DNA of 64,000 bases from Macquaria australasica (Eukaryota; Chordata; Actinopteri; Centrarchiformes; Percichthyidae). Location of the stretch: positions 107,012-171,011 of the forward strand of contig SEMN01000864.1 of NCBI GenBank assembly GCA_005408345.1, read 5' to 3'. Each line of letters opens with the position of its first letter. The first letter of the stretch is position 1. Positions 45,945-59,136 of the stretch are shown piece after piece. The position numbers and the translations under genes were made by a program. Under the pieces are notes generated by a model that was given only the letters and a program-made list of their open reading frames with translations, had not been told where the DNA came from and ran no database searches.

Positions 45945-48900
45945 TTTTCATGGTAAAAATATGCAAACAGGGCTGAGTCTGCATGGACTTCTAACAGTCC
46001 TATTTATACAGGTCCCATTAAGATCAACATGGCTTTTACATGTCAGAAGCTGACATAAAATCAGGAAAGAATGAATATAATTCCAAGAAGAACTGTTTAG
46101 AAAGGTTTCTCTGTTGGTGCATCTAAAAATCTTCTAGAAGTGCGGTGTAACGATAATATTAACCCATCAGACAATAGTAAAATACTGTTTATACTGAGAT
46201 ATCTATCCCTTTAATATTTCTGGTTATATTAGACCATTCTAGGAAATGCTGGCAATACCGCATAGATTTTTGCATCGTGGGTTGAAGCACATTGGGCTGT
46301 CAAGTTGATTGGATTAGACATTCCCATCTGTTTATCTTATCTTTAAACTGTTTCTTAATTGAATTGCAAGAAAATTACTATACAGTATACTATATTTACA
46401 ATATATATATCAATATCATGATATAAGAGATCTACGTACAAAGGTTACAAGCATGGCTGAAAGAAAAAATAATGCTTCATTTATATTATTGCCCGACCTA
46501 TACAGGATTTTTGAGGCTGATATTGATATGTGAGAGTTTAAAAAAATCTGATCAGATGATATATCAGCCGATTTTCTTTACACAACCCATAACATAAGGT
46601 TCCCCTAAAATAGTTTTTTAACAATTGCGACTGAGAAATGTGCTGGCCGAGACATTGTACAGTTGAAAAATAAACTTGTCACTACTCTCAGTTGCACAAA
46701 CTCTAATGGTGACTCTATTTCAAAACATATCTTTGGCATTTCTGTACTTCAGTTTCTGCAATGAGCTAATATTGTCCGATATATCGGCCTGGACCATTTA
46801 TCTCTCTACCACAGGCGAAACAGAAAATACCTGGATGTAACTCCAGTTCTAAAGTATGTGCATAGCTCACATCGCTCTATATCTTAAAGTGAAGTGAAAC
46901 AGTTACTAAGGGGAATATAATTAAAGCAGGACATGGCCTGATCACATGATATATTGACACTGATATATTCGTCTTGTGCTGTGGTGGTCATATAACAGGT
47001 GAAATCTGAAGCTGAGCTATAAATCAAAATCTACGGGACTCCCATTAACCCCTTGTGTCAAGCATAAATCCCCCTTAATATTATTGCCAGAACCACTGTG
47101 AAGGAGTGGAAGAGGTCTGATAATCACTAGCTAAACACGTTTTACCCAGTACTGTTTACATACAGATACTGATCTGCTGGACTCGTGTTTATTGAACTTT
47201 ACCACTTTCTGGTGGTTGCTGATTTGATTAGATGTAGTAGTGTCCTTGAATGCACCACCAAGAATTGAAAATGATCCCCGCTAACAACTGTACTTCCACA
47301 TGATAAGATACAATGTGATATAAGCCATAAATGCAAGTTCATTTTCACAGTGTAATGAATTCATATGACACTAATGGCTGCCTGGAAGAAAGGAAATCAT
47401 GCCAAAATCTGCTTTGGAAAATGGTCAGAAGTAAAGTATAAACCTTTTGTAGTAAATGGGTTAAAACTTCTAAAATGGCTGGAGTGGTCTATTAAGTTTA
47501 GGTATAAACTTTAAACTTTGTAATTTAGTTTTGTTTAGGTACAGGTATACATTAAACTATCATGGTGTTGCTGGCCATATGCAGGTGAGTGTATTGAGAG
47601 TTGAACAAGATTGTAAAATTGGCAAATGGATGCATAAAAAAAAAATCAATGATCAGATTATTTTCAACACAAATTAAATAAAACATATTTATTCTGACTG
47701 AGCTTGCAGACACACACATTCACACACACACACACACACACCTTTTACACTGTTTCATTGGGACTCTTCACAGACTTCACACTGTTGGATTTTCAAAGGT
47801 TTTCCGTCTGAACAAACAGGACTCTTCAAACAGACCTGCAAACTCACAAGAGGTGACAAAGGAGTCGTGTTTGTAAAGTCAACCCCTGTATGGGGGTCTG
47901 GGGGCATCCTCCCCCAGAAATCTTTCTTTTTTTGTGATTTTAACATGTGAACGAAGCATTCTGGTGCACTCTGAGAAGAAAATAAAGGGAAAACATAACA
48001 TTTGCCAAGAGGGCATGAGAGCCCTTGTTGCTGTAATTGATTTATTTTGTGCAGAGGCTTTGCAAACCCTGCTTTATCAATTTATTTTTTTTAAATACTG
48101 TGACAGCAGGAAGCTGTGTTGGACTCCCTTCACCTCCGTTTTTGCCTCAACCTTTAGCCAGGCCCAGCTCCATCTGCACCTCAGCCCTGAGTCAAGCTGC
48201 ACTACATAAATAGCGTCTTCCTCTTTAAACTCTCTCATTCTGAAAAATAATTGTCTAGATATTATCAGCTGGCTTCATGGCCTCCTTTTTCATTATCATA
48301 AGTTTGTTAAGGCTAACCCCAACTGCATCCGTCAAGGTTAAATGATCCACCGGAGCCGGTGTTTCCTTACATTTTTGTTTTTATTTCCCTTGTAACTTAC
48401 GACGTTAGCAGACGTGCTAACAAGCTGGCAAGCTTTCCATTATAAACAGGTTGGGAAAAATTTGATGGGGCAATGTTAGGAAAAAATTATCACGACACAC
48501 TTCAACTTGATTTGGCAAGTTAACGTTACTTTAGCAACTAGTTACCTAACGTTAAGTTAGTTAAACAGCGTTGGCAGAAACGTCTCACCAAAGATGTTCT
48601 ATTGAGAAGAAGATCGCGACGTCTCTGTTCTCACTCCAGTCTATGGGAAATTGTGCTGGCCGCTTGACCCCCCTCCTCCCCCTAAAAAAAAAACCTCTTG
48701 TGATCTACGCGATTCAAATGAATAACATATTTTGATTCAAAATGGCAAATTTCACCAAAAAGTGACTAGTTTGCAGGTATGTTCAAAGTATTTTGATCTC
48801 AGAGAACTCACAGCTCTCTAAAGACATTTCTGCAATACTCACACTGATACACACATACTTCAGAAGATGGCTTTGATGCATTTTGCTTTGTTGTCACCAT

Positions 48901-49018
48901 CTTGTCATCTTCTTCATCACTATCATAATCACATTTTCCAGAGAAAACAAACACTAGTTCCCACCGGCCCAGTTCTTCCAGGCTTTACCACAGGCAATAA
49001 CCGTCCACAATAGCAGGG
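45945..49018. other. Intronic DNA, no gene seen
   Basis: About 46490-46800 (CCGACCTATACAGGATTTTT, CCGATATATCGGCC) resembles a decayed MITE. (CA)n at 47721-47741. No exon. Confidence 0.4.

Positions 49019-49046
<28 letters not shown>
49019..49046 (+). repeat. (GT)n microsatellite
   Basis: Fourteen uninterrupted GT units. Confidence 0.95.
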
Positions 49047-49049
<3 letters not shown>

Positions 49050-52000
49050 TTCTCTGTCAATTAAGACTTTTTTGGTGACAATATTTGAAACCAAATCCAC
49101 TGATTCCTTCTTTATCTCCCCAATCTCTTTAAACAAACATTGCAAGTTACTTTACATTGATGCTGACAACTTTCCACAGCATTACATACCTTTTTAGACT
49201 GCCTTCTTACCTACTAAGCAGCTAGGATTGAATTTGTATTTCTTGTTTTGCGATATTTTGCTTAAGTTTATATTTTTCATCCGTCTCATTTCCACCATCC
49301 ATCTATGTTTTCATCAATATAGCTGTATAGCTGCATAACTGCAACCCAACTACCGTCAGTCGCAAATTTCTCTTTTTCTGCCACTAGATATGTTTAGTGT
49401 GATAACTTGTTTTCTAGTCATTTAGTCTGCATTCTACATACTTGGATCATTTCTGTCTCGGGTCATCTCTGTCGTAAGGTACATTGGTATCTTGGTTGGG
49501 TGTTGTGGCTGGAAGACAAATTGTTTGTAATCAGGAAGAAGGACAGCTGCAGGCTGGAGGACCGTCTTGCCCTGGATTTCCAGCTTTGGGCAGGAAAACT
49601 TAGCTGGAGACAGACTATCTGGGTTAGAGGTGATTCTGGTATCCTTTCCATTCTCTGCTATGTATTGTGAGGTTATAAATATGTGACTGCATCTTCCCTT
49701 CTTGGTCAGACGCTTCATATGCATTTTGGTGTATGATCTCTGTCCTTTCAGCTGAAATAAGATTGACTCTGTGTGCTCGCCTGCTCTTCCTTTCATTTAC
49801 TTTTATTCTTATTTACCATTTTATTTGATTGTTTTATTCTTTGCTTAATTAAATATACAAAAGACAACGGCTTGTTGGATCTTCGTTTTATTTGCTCACT
49901 TCTTCAAAGGAAATTCACAATTTCCACCACACTCTCAAGCTCTTTTTAAATGACAACTACAAACAAGAGTTACTTATGTAACCATGGTTCTATAATGTTG
50001 GATGATCACGAAGGAGGGTATGTCAAACCTGAAAACTCTCCACACTACAGAGAGTTGATTCAAGTTTTTTAAATGTCTGTTTGTCCCCATGGGGGAGAGC
50101 GGCTCAGGCTGGATTACCAACCAAGCATAGCAGGCCTCAAATTCACCATGTGGCAATTAATTTGTGGTTATTTGTTTATTGAATAATATGAACTGAGATG
50201 GAAAGGACTTTCAAGGGGAACCTCATATTATTATTATTAATTTTCTTTTGCACTGTAATAATCACATATGCATATTATGTTAACACAGGTGATTTTCCCA
50301 ACAATACACTTATTGTATGTAACGCCTTTTCTGGTCAAAAGTAGCTTGTACATATGTGTACTGACACTCACACAGTAGGAGAGTCTCTCGTAGTGGAGCC
50401 ACTATTCCAGCTACAACACAGGTACCTACATAGTAGCTCTCTCAAAGGGACATACATGTTTTTCTACTGACTGTCACTAAACCGCTGCAGCAGACCCCCT
50501 GTCTTTCCAGCAGAGACACAGAGAGTCTGACAGTAGCTTCTCATCGCTAGTTAGCTCTGACTAGCAGCTCTACATCAATGTCCATGCTACACTGAGCGGT
50601 TGTCGAACCGTTTCCCCCGTGTCCCCTGACCCTCTGTGTCACACACTAGGAAACCACAAGGCCATGCCTTCTACAGCCGTTGCCCCCCCATTCTTCTGTT
50701 ACCCTTTGTAAATATGTTGGGAGGGAGGGTTCTACCAGACACTCCTGCATTTCTACCTAATCTTGAGGCCCTTCCATGTACAAAGGCCCTGTTTCACAAT
50801 ATTGTTTTATTACCTTTAATATTTCAGAGGATATTATGCTTACATAGTTCTCTATGTATCTACCGCCAAGGTGCAACTGAATCAGGAGCTTTTCAGAAGA
50901 CCAACAGCAAACTTCAGAGGAATAACTGGAATTAGGCTACAAATCCATCAGTGTGCTCCAGTGATTTTTATCCTCTGAAGTTTGCATTTATTCAACTTTA
51001 TAACCACACTAAGTTGGGAAACATGGTGGGCTCAATAGTGGCCCATAACTCACTTTTTGCCCCAGGCTCCGCTAGCTGGTTAATCAGACCAGAATCAATT
51101 GAGTGTATAACAAAGGGACTGTACATATAATTTACTAACTCTAAAAAGTTTTATTTAGTGTTAAGTTACTCATTAAACATCCTGCACACATACATTTGGC
51201 TTGAATACCAGAAGCAGAGAATTCTCGCCTTAATCTACTCCCCTTTCCCAGGAAATAAACCAGAAGGAACCTGGGAGTTTTAACATGTGTGTGCTTGTGT
51301 TCACACACTAAAGATAATCATATGAACTGAAACAAGGATGCATTCTACAAACCTAGTTAAACCTACCACTCAACTGGTGTAGTTAAATACTGAAGTCCGA
51401 CCTTGTAACACTGTTATTACAGCTGGATCAACTTTTCAGCTACAGCCGTTTCTTAAATCACTTTTCTGGCTAAAAGAGAAGCTTATAGTTCAGCTGTGTG
51501 GAAAAATATTAGTTTGAATATGTTTGAATGAAGGGGAGTGCAAAATATAGGAACAAAAACTATGTACATGGCACAGAAAAACAAGAATCTCTTTGTTATA
51601 TGTGACATACTGCGAGAAGAAGCCTGTAGAAAAGAAATATTGGATGGACCTCTGCTATCTCAAAGCCATCTGTAAACACACCACACACCATGAGGAAACA
51701 GCAATATCTGGACTGAGCTAAAGCAAAGCCAACAGAGGAGGAAGTGGTCAGAGGCCAGGCCTCAGCCCTGCTGACTGGTAGATTCCTCCTGATGCTCACT
51801 GAAGAAAAGTTCCGTTAACCCCACTGCCAATATCAAGGCCATCAAAGAAAAGGCTGATTCAGGAGGAGCAGGCAAGTTCAGGTTTATAATGTTAGGCAGA
51901 TATTAACTACCCAAGCTAACAAAGTATAATGTTCTTTCCACATTCTGATAAAGTCAGTAAGTTTTGCAGAATGTTTTGTACTGAAAATGTCAGGTTAAAT

Positions 52001-52919
52001 TTCTTGTGACAGTGACAGTGAAACTACAGAAAAACTATGGGCTGTATAAAATTATATTTTCACTACCCAAGACAGGTTACTCAGTCATAAAGATAGCATG
52101 GAATGAGCGATACTAAAGCATGCGGTAACTGGTTAACTCTATTATAGTCTATCATCCCAATACAAATATAAAAAGGCAGCAATTAAATGCTAATCAGTAT
52201 GTATTTCTATCAAATGAAACTTTGGTGAAAGTTTAATAAGGAAGATCTCTTCTCTCACTCTTGGCCTTTAATCCTCTACTGGTGAGTTTCTGCTATTTCT
52301 TCCTGTTCCAACCTTAATTTCCCCGTTTCTCTGTAATTTCTGCTTCCACAGATTGTCAGAGCCCTGATATACTCATACACAGCAGACGGTGTATGTGGAC
52401 AGCAGATGTGCATTGTAAAGAAAGCAAGCTGCATTTTCCTTCTGCTAATAACTATTCAGGAAATACAGATACTAAATGAAGATGAAGCGGTGTACTGTAG
52501 TAATTAAGAGGAGTAAAACACAGCCACAAAATATCTGTTACCACAATGATCATGAATGAGCTTCATAAGTTTTATCAATACGTTGTTAAACAGAAAAAAG
52601 TTGGCAAAACAACTCACGAGTCTGTAAGCTGACAGTTTCCACCTCTGCCTCAGCAACAGTAAAGAAAGTCTTCTCAGTCAGTGATGGCCTCCATTCAGCT
52701 ACAAACAGCTGCTGAATACAAATAAAGATGGCTTTTTATTTCTTTGTTTCCATGTTTTATGAGAGCCTTTTTCCAAACAAACTCCCAATTAGCAGTAGGT
52801 CAGAGTGTACAGACACTCGTTTACAATCCATGTCTATAGGTAACAGCCAACAGTTCACTTAGTAGTTTGGCTAACTAACAAAATAAATGTTGATGCAGCT
52901 TATGGAATCAGCCATGCTA
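49047..52919. other. Intronic DNA, no gene seen
   Basis: No exon recognised. Overlapping short frames at 49407-49796 occur on both strands and have no domain. Confidence 0.4.
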
Positions 52920-53430
52920 GCAGCCCTGTGAGGCTGTATTTGGGCACAAAAGTGCTTTGAGCCAAATGCTAACGTCGGTATGCTAACATGCTTACAATGA
53001 CAATGCCAACATGCTGACGTTATGGAGGTATAATGTTTACCATGTTCACCACCTTAGTGCGTGTTAGTATCCTAATATGTGCTAATTAAGACTAAAGACA
53101 AAGAACAGCTGTGGCTGATGGGAATGTCATTAGTTTTACACATATTTGATCATGAAACAAAAGTATTGTAGCAACTGAAATGTTGAAAAGTCTGATCACC
53201 AAAGTGGTTACATTTATCCTGAGGGGGACATGAATGTGTGTACCTAATTTCATGGCAATCTATCAGACAGTTGTTGAGACATTTCACTCAAAACCAAGAA
53301 TGTCAACCCCATGGTGGTGCTAGAGGAAAAAGTCATAGGATCACCAAAGTCATTAGGATTCATCATCTGGGAACCATGAATGTCTGTACAAAATGTCATG
53401 GCAACCCATCCAATACATTTGCTCTACAAC
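52920..53430 (+). repeat. Head and tandem units of the ~145-bp repeat
   Basis: TTTGGGCACAAAAGTGCTTT, AATGCTAACGTCGGTATGCT, GGGAATGTCATTAGTTTTAC, then GATCACCAAAGTGGTTAC and GATCACCAAAGTCATTAGGA. Same order as 21500-21690 plus 22051-22770, but without the LINE tail inserted between. Confidence 0.75.
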
Positions 53431-54360
53431 CTGACAGTTTGTATTCCTCTCATGCAAACAGAACGCAGCTAACTCATCTTAATTTGACCTGCAAGTAACA
53501 TCACAGTATTTCCCACTGTCTTCCATCAGTTTTCAAATATGGATATGTCCTGTTTGACCCTGTTAACCAGCAGTTGGCATGACCTCTGCCACCTCGAGTG
53601 CTCAGAATCTGACATGAGGCTTTGTCCCTTGAAACGCTGTTCCTGCAGCTCTCAAATCTTGATTTACAGATTACTGCTCTAATGTTTGAATTCACTCATT
53701 AGTTTTGTTTTTAATGAACTTAGGAGTTCAGCCTGTTTCTGTCCTCTATCAGTTTCCATCTCTTCATCTCACATTCTTCCAGGCCTCTTTATATCTGACC
53801 GATATCCAAACTCTCTCCCTCTGTCTGTCAACCAATTAGTCTTTTCAGAGGATCCACTGGCAGCTTTTGAGGTTTAATTAAGGCTTAAATTAAATCAGCA
53901 GCAGATTAATCTTCTCTGGATACCTAACAGGGATACATGGACTGGGAAGGCTGTCTGTGATGCTGGCAACATCCCATAATGCCTCCTTGTAGCAAATCCC
54001 ATAACAGCACAAAGACATACTGTATTACTAGCCTCCCTTACACTGACACATTCAATTTTGCTCTCCTATTTAAACCCATTTGCATTGTATTTTTGCCTTC
54101 ATATCCAACAACAACCACAAGCATTCACACATTGTTATGTCACCTCATCCTGGGCCTCGTGGTGAATAAAGCAGTCTCTCAGAGGAATTCTGGACCTTGT
54201 AATGTGTCTGTGGGAAAGAGGAAATAAGATACACAATGTGTCCTTTGAATAACTAGTCTAGACTTTGATGAAAGATTAACTTGGTTCCTCACAGAACTGC
54301 AGTTCATGTCTGGAAGGATGTGTGGTATTATCGTATTCTCGCTGCCATTCATTCTTGTAG
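53431..54360. other. Intronic DNA, no gene seen
   Basis: No exon or repeat recognised. Confidence 0.45.
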
Positions 54361-54675
54361 AGATTAAATGATTAGTTGATAATCCATTAGTTGATTGACA
54401 GAACACTAACAACTATCTTGATAACTGATTCATCTTCTTTTTTTTTTAAATGCCAAACATTCCTGAGGATTTGCTGCTTTTCTTTGTAATATATCATAAT
54501 ATCTTTAGGTTTTGGTGGGACAAAAGCTATTTGAAGACATCACTGTGGGCCCTGAGAGTTTGTTATGAGAATTTTTTTCACTATTTTGATATTTCATAGA
54601 CTAAATGATTATTCGACTATTCAAAAGAATAGTATGCAAATTAATCAACAATAAAAATTATTAGTTGTAGCCCTA
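54361..54675 (-). mobile_element. Diverged MITE, same family as 27211-27538
   Basis: The right end ATTATTAGTTGTAGCCCTA is the reverse complement of the AGGGGCTGCAACTAA-type start; the left end contains AAATGATTAGTTGATAATCC. More diverged than the copy at 27211. Confidence 0.6.
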
Positions 54676-55107
54676 TACATATCCTTTATTAGAAATCCTC
54701 TGATTAAAAAATTACAAATTTCTTATTTATACTTCATTTTCAGTTCAGTTTTTAAGGTTAGGTTGAACCTAATTCACACGGTTGTGTCAAAACTCATACC
54801 CTTCCTCTCAGAGTCATAACTATGTCAAATTGTACAGAGTTATACACATACTGCTTGAATCCGTGCAATAAATCTTTCCAGTGATAGCTGTGATTCCTTT
54901 TGATGTCCATCAGAGGTAAATGTCAATAAATCTGTTTTCAATTATTTAAAACAGGCATGCTTTTGGGATGCAAGCATAGAATGCCCCATCAACATGTTTC
55001 TTACATCCCTGGAGCCCTGACAGTCTCTTCTGTTCATTCATATACAGATATTTGCTGTATGTTAAAATTTCAACTTGAAAACTTTTTGCAGCTTTCTTTT
55101 CTTATGA
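54676..55107. other. Intronic DNA, no gene seen
   Basis: AT-rich; nothing recognised. Confidence 0.45.
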
Positions 55108-55270
55108 TATTTTTTCGGGCATTTTTGCCTTTATTAGATAATGATAGCAGCAGAGAGAGACAGGAAAGGCAGGAGATGGAACAAAGGGAGTCGAACCCAG
55201 GCCGCTGCGGTAAGAATTCAGCCTTAGTACATGGTACGCGCACTACCAGGTGAACTACCAGAGCGCCCTG
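55108..55270 (-). mobile_element. tRNA-like SINE, minus strand
   Basis: On the minus strand: GGGCGCTCTGGTAGTTCACC, then TGGTAGTGCGCGTACCATG (A-box) and CTGGGTTCGACTCCC (B-box), a body with CCTTTCCTGTCTCTCTC, and the tail AATAAAGGCAAAAATGCCCG. This is the most intact copy of the family also seen at 25978 and 41797. Confidence 0.8.
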
Positions 55271-55549
55271 CAGCATTTTAGACCATGTGCAGTACCACTC
55301 ACATACTTATTTCTGAGGCATTTCTGACTTACTCTGAAAATAACAATATATGGTGTGGTGACCATGTCATAAGGCTGTTAAAAAATGAAGTGAAAACTGT
55401 GCAAAAGCAGCCTGGGGTTTTAAAGGTTAGTTCAATTATTTGAAAGGTAAATTAAGCATTAGTCAAACTACAGTACATCACACTTGTGCTGTATGCTGAG
55501 TGAAGAATTCTAATCCAAGGTTTATTTTATAGTTGCACTGTTACATTAA

Positions 55550-56300
55550 AGCTGGGGTAGGCAAAATCTGTGCAATCTAGGCAAATCCTTCCGCCTCTCT
55601 CTCTGCTGCCTCGTATCACTCCGCTAAGCCCCTCCCACCAAACCCACAACTTCCACCAGCAGCAGAAGGAGTCGGTTCCCCTGCGAAATTGTATCCTTCG
55701 TAGGGCTCACTCTCCATGGCATGAGCCTCACTGAGACTCCAGTCCCTCCCGCTGCGACTTGTCTTCGCCCCTCCAGCGCTTTGCAGCCGCAGAGCAGAGC
55801 AGAGCGCCCCAGGCTTCAGAGGCAGCTGCAACGCCGTCCAGCAGCGGGAAGAGAGGCTAGTACACCACACACACACCACTGTCCCCCGTCAAAAGTTATT
55901 TCCCACTGTTTGTCATCATGCCTCTTTGCCACTCGTCATTACGAGCGCCATGGCATCGAACATAATGGGCCTGAAGCTCCGTGTGGAGCCGGGACGTGTT
56001 GCTGCAGGCAAAGGAGGTGTTAAAAATGTATCACAAGTTGCAGGATTTTCCGCCATTGAATCAGGCTTTCACCATCTGAAAGGACTTGCATGTGCATCTG
56101 CTCTTGTAGCTTAGCCAATATGAACGCACCTTCTCTCTAAACTAACCGTCACGGGCTAGATTTTCTGAAGCCTGAAAACAGAGGCAAGAGGGGGGGCTGA
56201 AGTTGAGGTTTGCTCTCAGACCACTTGAATTACAAGATGCTGCACGGTTAATATGGCATTTTTGCCCAGTGACGCCAAAGAAATACTGCCTACCCCACCT
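55550..56300. mobile_element. TTAA-flanked TIR element, copy 2 (Kolobok/piggyBac-like MITE)
   Basis: TTAA at 55546-55549 and 56301-56304. Ends AGCTGGGGTAGGCA and, reversed, AGGTGGGGTAGGCA. Longer than copy 1 because it keeps about 70 bp near 55912-55970. The minus frame 55616-55879 aligns with copy 1's 24605-24883, sharing EAH.MESEPY.GY.FAGEP and CGFGGRGLA. Confidence 0.85.
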
Positions 56301-56304
56301 TTAA

Positions 56305-57280
56305 ATGGAAAAGTCGAGCTGTCTTGTGGACAATTTTAAACACATTTTGGACACCTAAAAAATGTAAAATTGTCTTCAGTTCTGTTGCTCTGAACAGAGT
56401 TTGGCTACACTACAAGAGTCTGTAATTAGGAACCTGCCAAAGAGTGAGTGTGTGTGGGGGGGTTCATCTGGCTGTAATCAAAATGATTAGTTTGCATGTA
56501 AACACACTAACAGAATCACCACTGGCAGCCTGCTGGGCTTCATCTGCTGAACTGACACTACACACACTTTCACCTGATATGTGTATGTGTGGAAATGAAT
56601 AAATGATTTTAGTCTGTGTCTGGTCATTTACATGACCCATCCCTCGAAGGGTTATTCAGACACATTAATCAACAACAAACCAAATATTCTGCTAAGTATG
56701 CCCACCAGCATCTGACAGCACAACATACTGACCTTATGCAGCCAACTGCCCATTTTTGTATGCATTTACCCCTGACCAGGTATTTGAACACCTCCACTTC
56801 CACATTTCTTTTTTGGACATAATTCTCCTCAGTTCCATTTTCCTGTAATAAATCTAATATTTCAGGCCACTATTCTTCTCCAGTATCTGTATCTAAAATT
56901 CCAAGGAAAGATTTTACTTGCAACCCTATATAGAGTCCTGACGTCACGTCCGGGCTAGCCTCTGTTCCACTCACCTCTGTAACTCAATGTAATCTCTCAT
57001 TCAACATTTCTTTTATCAGTGTGAAAAAATGTGTTCCTTTACTGTTCATATTCAAAGACAAATCGGCATCCACTACAGCAAGCTGAAACCTTCATAAGTT
57101 TGACAAAGTTAAACAACAATTCATTTTTGGGTTGTTTTTTTTCGAAGCCTCCACTTTTTACACGTTGTTTGTATGTGTATGTATGTATGTGTGTGTGTGT
57201 GCACGTGAAAGCATGAACACATGGACTGCTTCAACCTTCTTCCAGACATATGAAAGTCCTTTGTAGTATTTAAAAGATGA
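56305..57280. other. Intronic DNA, no gene seen
   Basis: A short TG run at 57172-57200. No exon. Confidence 0.5.
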
Positions 57281-57524
57281 ACATGTTTGTTCACAAACCC
57301 CTGATGAGTCGGACCATGCTGAGCTGGAGCACCTCGCCCGGAGGAGGGATACCGGGGCCCCCCCCTGGAGCCAGACCCGGGAGGGGAGCACGATGGCGAG
57401 CGTCTGGTGGCCGGGCCTTGACCCATGGGGCCCGGTCGGGCACAGCCCGAAAAACCGACATGGAGCCACCACCCTGTGGGCCCACCACCTGCAGGGATAG
57501 GCATCGGGGTCAGGTGCAATGTAA

Positions 57525-57862
57525 GCCGGGCGGCAGGCAAGGGCAGAGACCTGGGCGTGTCGCAGACTGGTTTTAGGGACGTGGAACGTCAGCTCTCTGG
57601 CGGGGAAAGAGCCGGAGCTGGTGCAGGAGGTGGAGCGGTACCAGCTAGATATAGTTGGGCTCACCTCTACGTATAGCTCAGGATCTGGAACCAAACTCCT
57701 GGAGAGGGGCTGGACTCTCTTCTTTTCCGGAGTTGCCCAGGATGAAAGGCGCCGGGTGGGTGTGGGGATACTTACGAGTCCCCGGCTGAGCGCCGCTGTG
57801 TTGGAGTTTTCCCCGGGGAACGAGAGGGTCGCCTCGATGCGACTGAAAGTTGCTGAGATGCA
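57525..57862 (+). pseudogene. LINE ORF segment 1: N-terminal endonuclease
   Basis: Frame 3 is open from the TAA at 57522. It reads GTWNVSSLAGKEPELVQEVE from 57576, then RYQLDIVGLTSTYS, GWTLFFSGVA and RRVGVGILTSP: the first strands of an exonuclease-endonuclease-phosphatase fold. It loses homology after NERVASMRLKVA. The segment normally linking to PNSS (about a dozen residues, including the usual Tyr-Gly before Pro-Asn) is deleted. The true start of the ORF was not determined. Confidence 0.8.
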
Positions 57863-58621
57863 CCAAACAGCAGTTCAGAGTACCCGGCCTTCTTGGAGTT
57901 CCTGGGTGGCATCCTGGAAGGGATACCACCTGGAGACTCCATAGTTCTGCTGGGAGACTTCAACGCCCATGTGGGCAATGATGGTGAAACCTGGAGGGGG
58001 GTGATTGGGAGGAATGGCCTCCCCGATCTGAACCCGAGTGGTGCTTTGTTGTTGGACTTCTGTGCTAGCCATGGACTGGCCATAGCAAACACCATGTTTG
58101 AGCATAGGGTGGTTCATAAGTGTACTTGGTACCAGAACACCTTAGGCCGCAGGTCGATGATCGACTTTGTGGTCGTATCATCAGATCTGCGGCCGTATGT
58201 CTTGGACACTCGGGTGAAGAGAGGGGCAGAGCTGTCAACTGATCACCACTTGGTGGTGAGTTGGATAAGATGGCAGGGACGGCTGCCGGACAGACCTGGC
58301 AAACCTAAACGTGTAGTGAGGGTGAACTGGGAATGTCTGGCGGAGGGCCCTGTCTGCGAGATCTTCAACTCCCACCTCCGGAAGAACTTCTCGCGCATCC
58401 CGGGGGAGGTTGGGGACATGGAAACAGAGTGGGCCATGTTCAAAGCCTCCATTGCTGAGGCGGCCGCTAGGAGCTGTGGTCAGAAGGTCGTCGGTGCCTG
58501 TCGAGGCGGCAACCTTAGAACCCGCTGGTGGACACCGGCGGTGAAGGAAGCCGTTAAGCTGAAGAAGGAGGCTTTTTGGGCTTGGCTAGCCCAGAGGTCT
58601 CCTGAAGCAGCGGACAGGTAC
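57863..58621 (+). pseudogene. LINE ORF segment 2: rest of endonuclease and linker
   Basis: Frame 2 reads PNSSSEYPAFLEFLGGILEG, then LLGDFNAHVGND (GDFNAH at 57953-57970), NTLGRRSMIDFVVVS and STDHHLVVSW (catalytic-type Asp-His at 58241-58246). These are the metal-binding and catalytic motifs of LINE endonucleases and look intact. The linker then reads RTRWWTPAVKEAVKLKKEAF to ADRY, where one extra G at 58622 shifts the frame. Confidence 0.85.
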
Positions 58622-58622
58622 G

Positions 58623-59136
58623 CGGGAGGCCAGAAGGATGGCGGCCTCGGTGGTCACCAAAGCAAAAACCCGGGTGTGGGAGGAGTTTGGGGAGGCTATG
58701 GAGAAGGACTTTCGGTTGGCCTCAAGGAAGTTCTGGCAAACCGTTAGACGACTCAGGAAGGGAAAGCGGGGCTTGGCCCAGGCCGTGTTCGGCAGGGGAG
58801 GAGAGCTGCTAACCCGGACTGGGGATGTTGTCGAGCGGTGGAAAGAGCACTTTGAGGATCTCCTCAACCCGACCAACATGTCCTCAGTGGAGGAGGCAGA
58901 GTTTGAAGACTCGGGGGAAGACTCACCCATATCCCTGGCAGAAGTCTCCAAGGTAGTCAAAGAGCTTCTTGGTGGCAAGGCGCCAGGCGTGGATGAGATT
59001 CGCCCTGAGATGCTGAAGGCTCTGGACATTGTTGGGCTGTCTTGGCTGACACGCCTCTTCAGTGTCGCATGGAGGTCGGGGACAGTGCCTGTGGAGTGGC
59101 AGACCGGGGTGGTGGTTCCCGTCTTCAAAAAGGGGC
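58623..59136 (+). pseudogene. LINE ORF segment 3: linker to reverse transcriptase start
   Basis: Frame 3 reads REARRMAASVVTKAKTRVWE, then LASRKFWQTVRRLRKGK, the RT N-terminal signature LLGGKAPGVDEIRPEMLK, and SGTVPVEWQTGVVVPVFKKG. After FKKG a few codons are missing compared with this family, and the frame changes to frame 1 at SNYRGI. The deletion lies between RT blocks 1 and 2. Confidence 0.85.

Noticed and set aside
55108..55270. A genuine tRNA gene because of the A and B boxes
   Set aside because: The tRNA-like head is followed by a SINE body and tail, and related copies occur elsewhere in the window.
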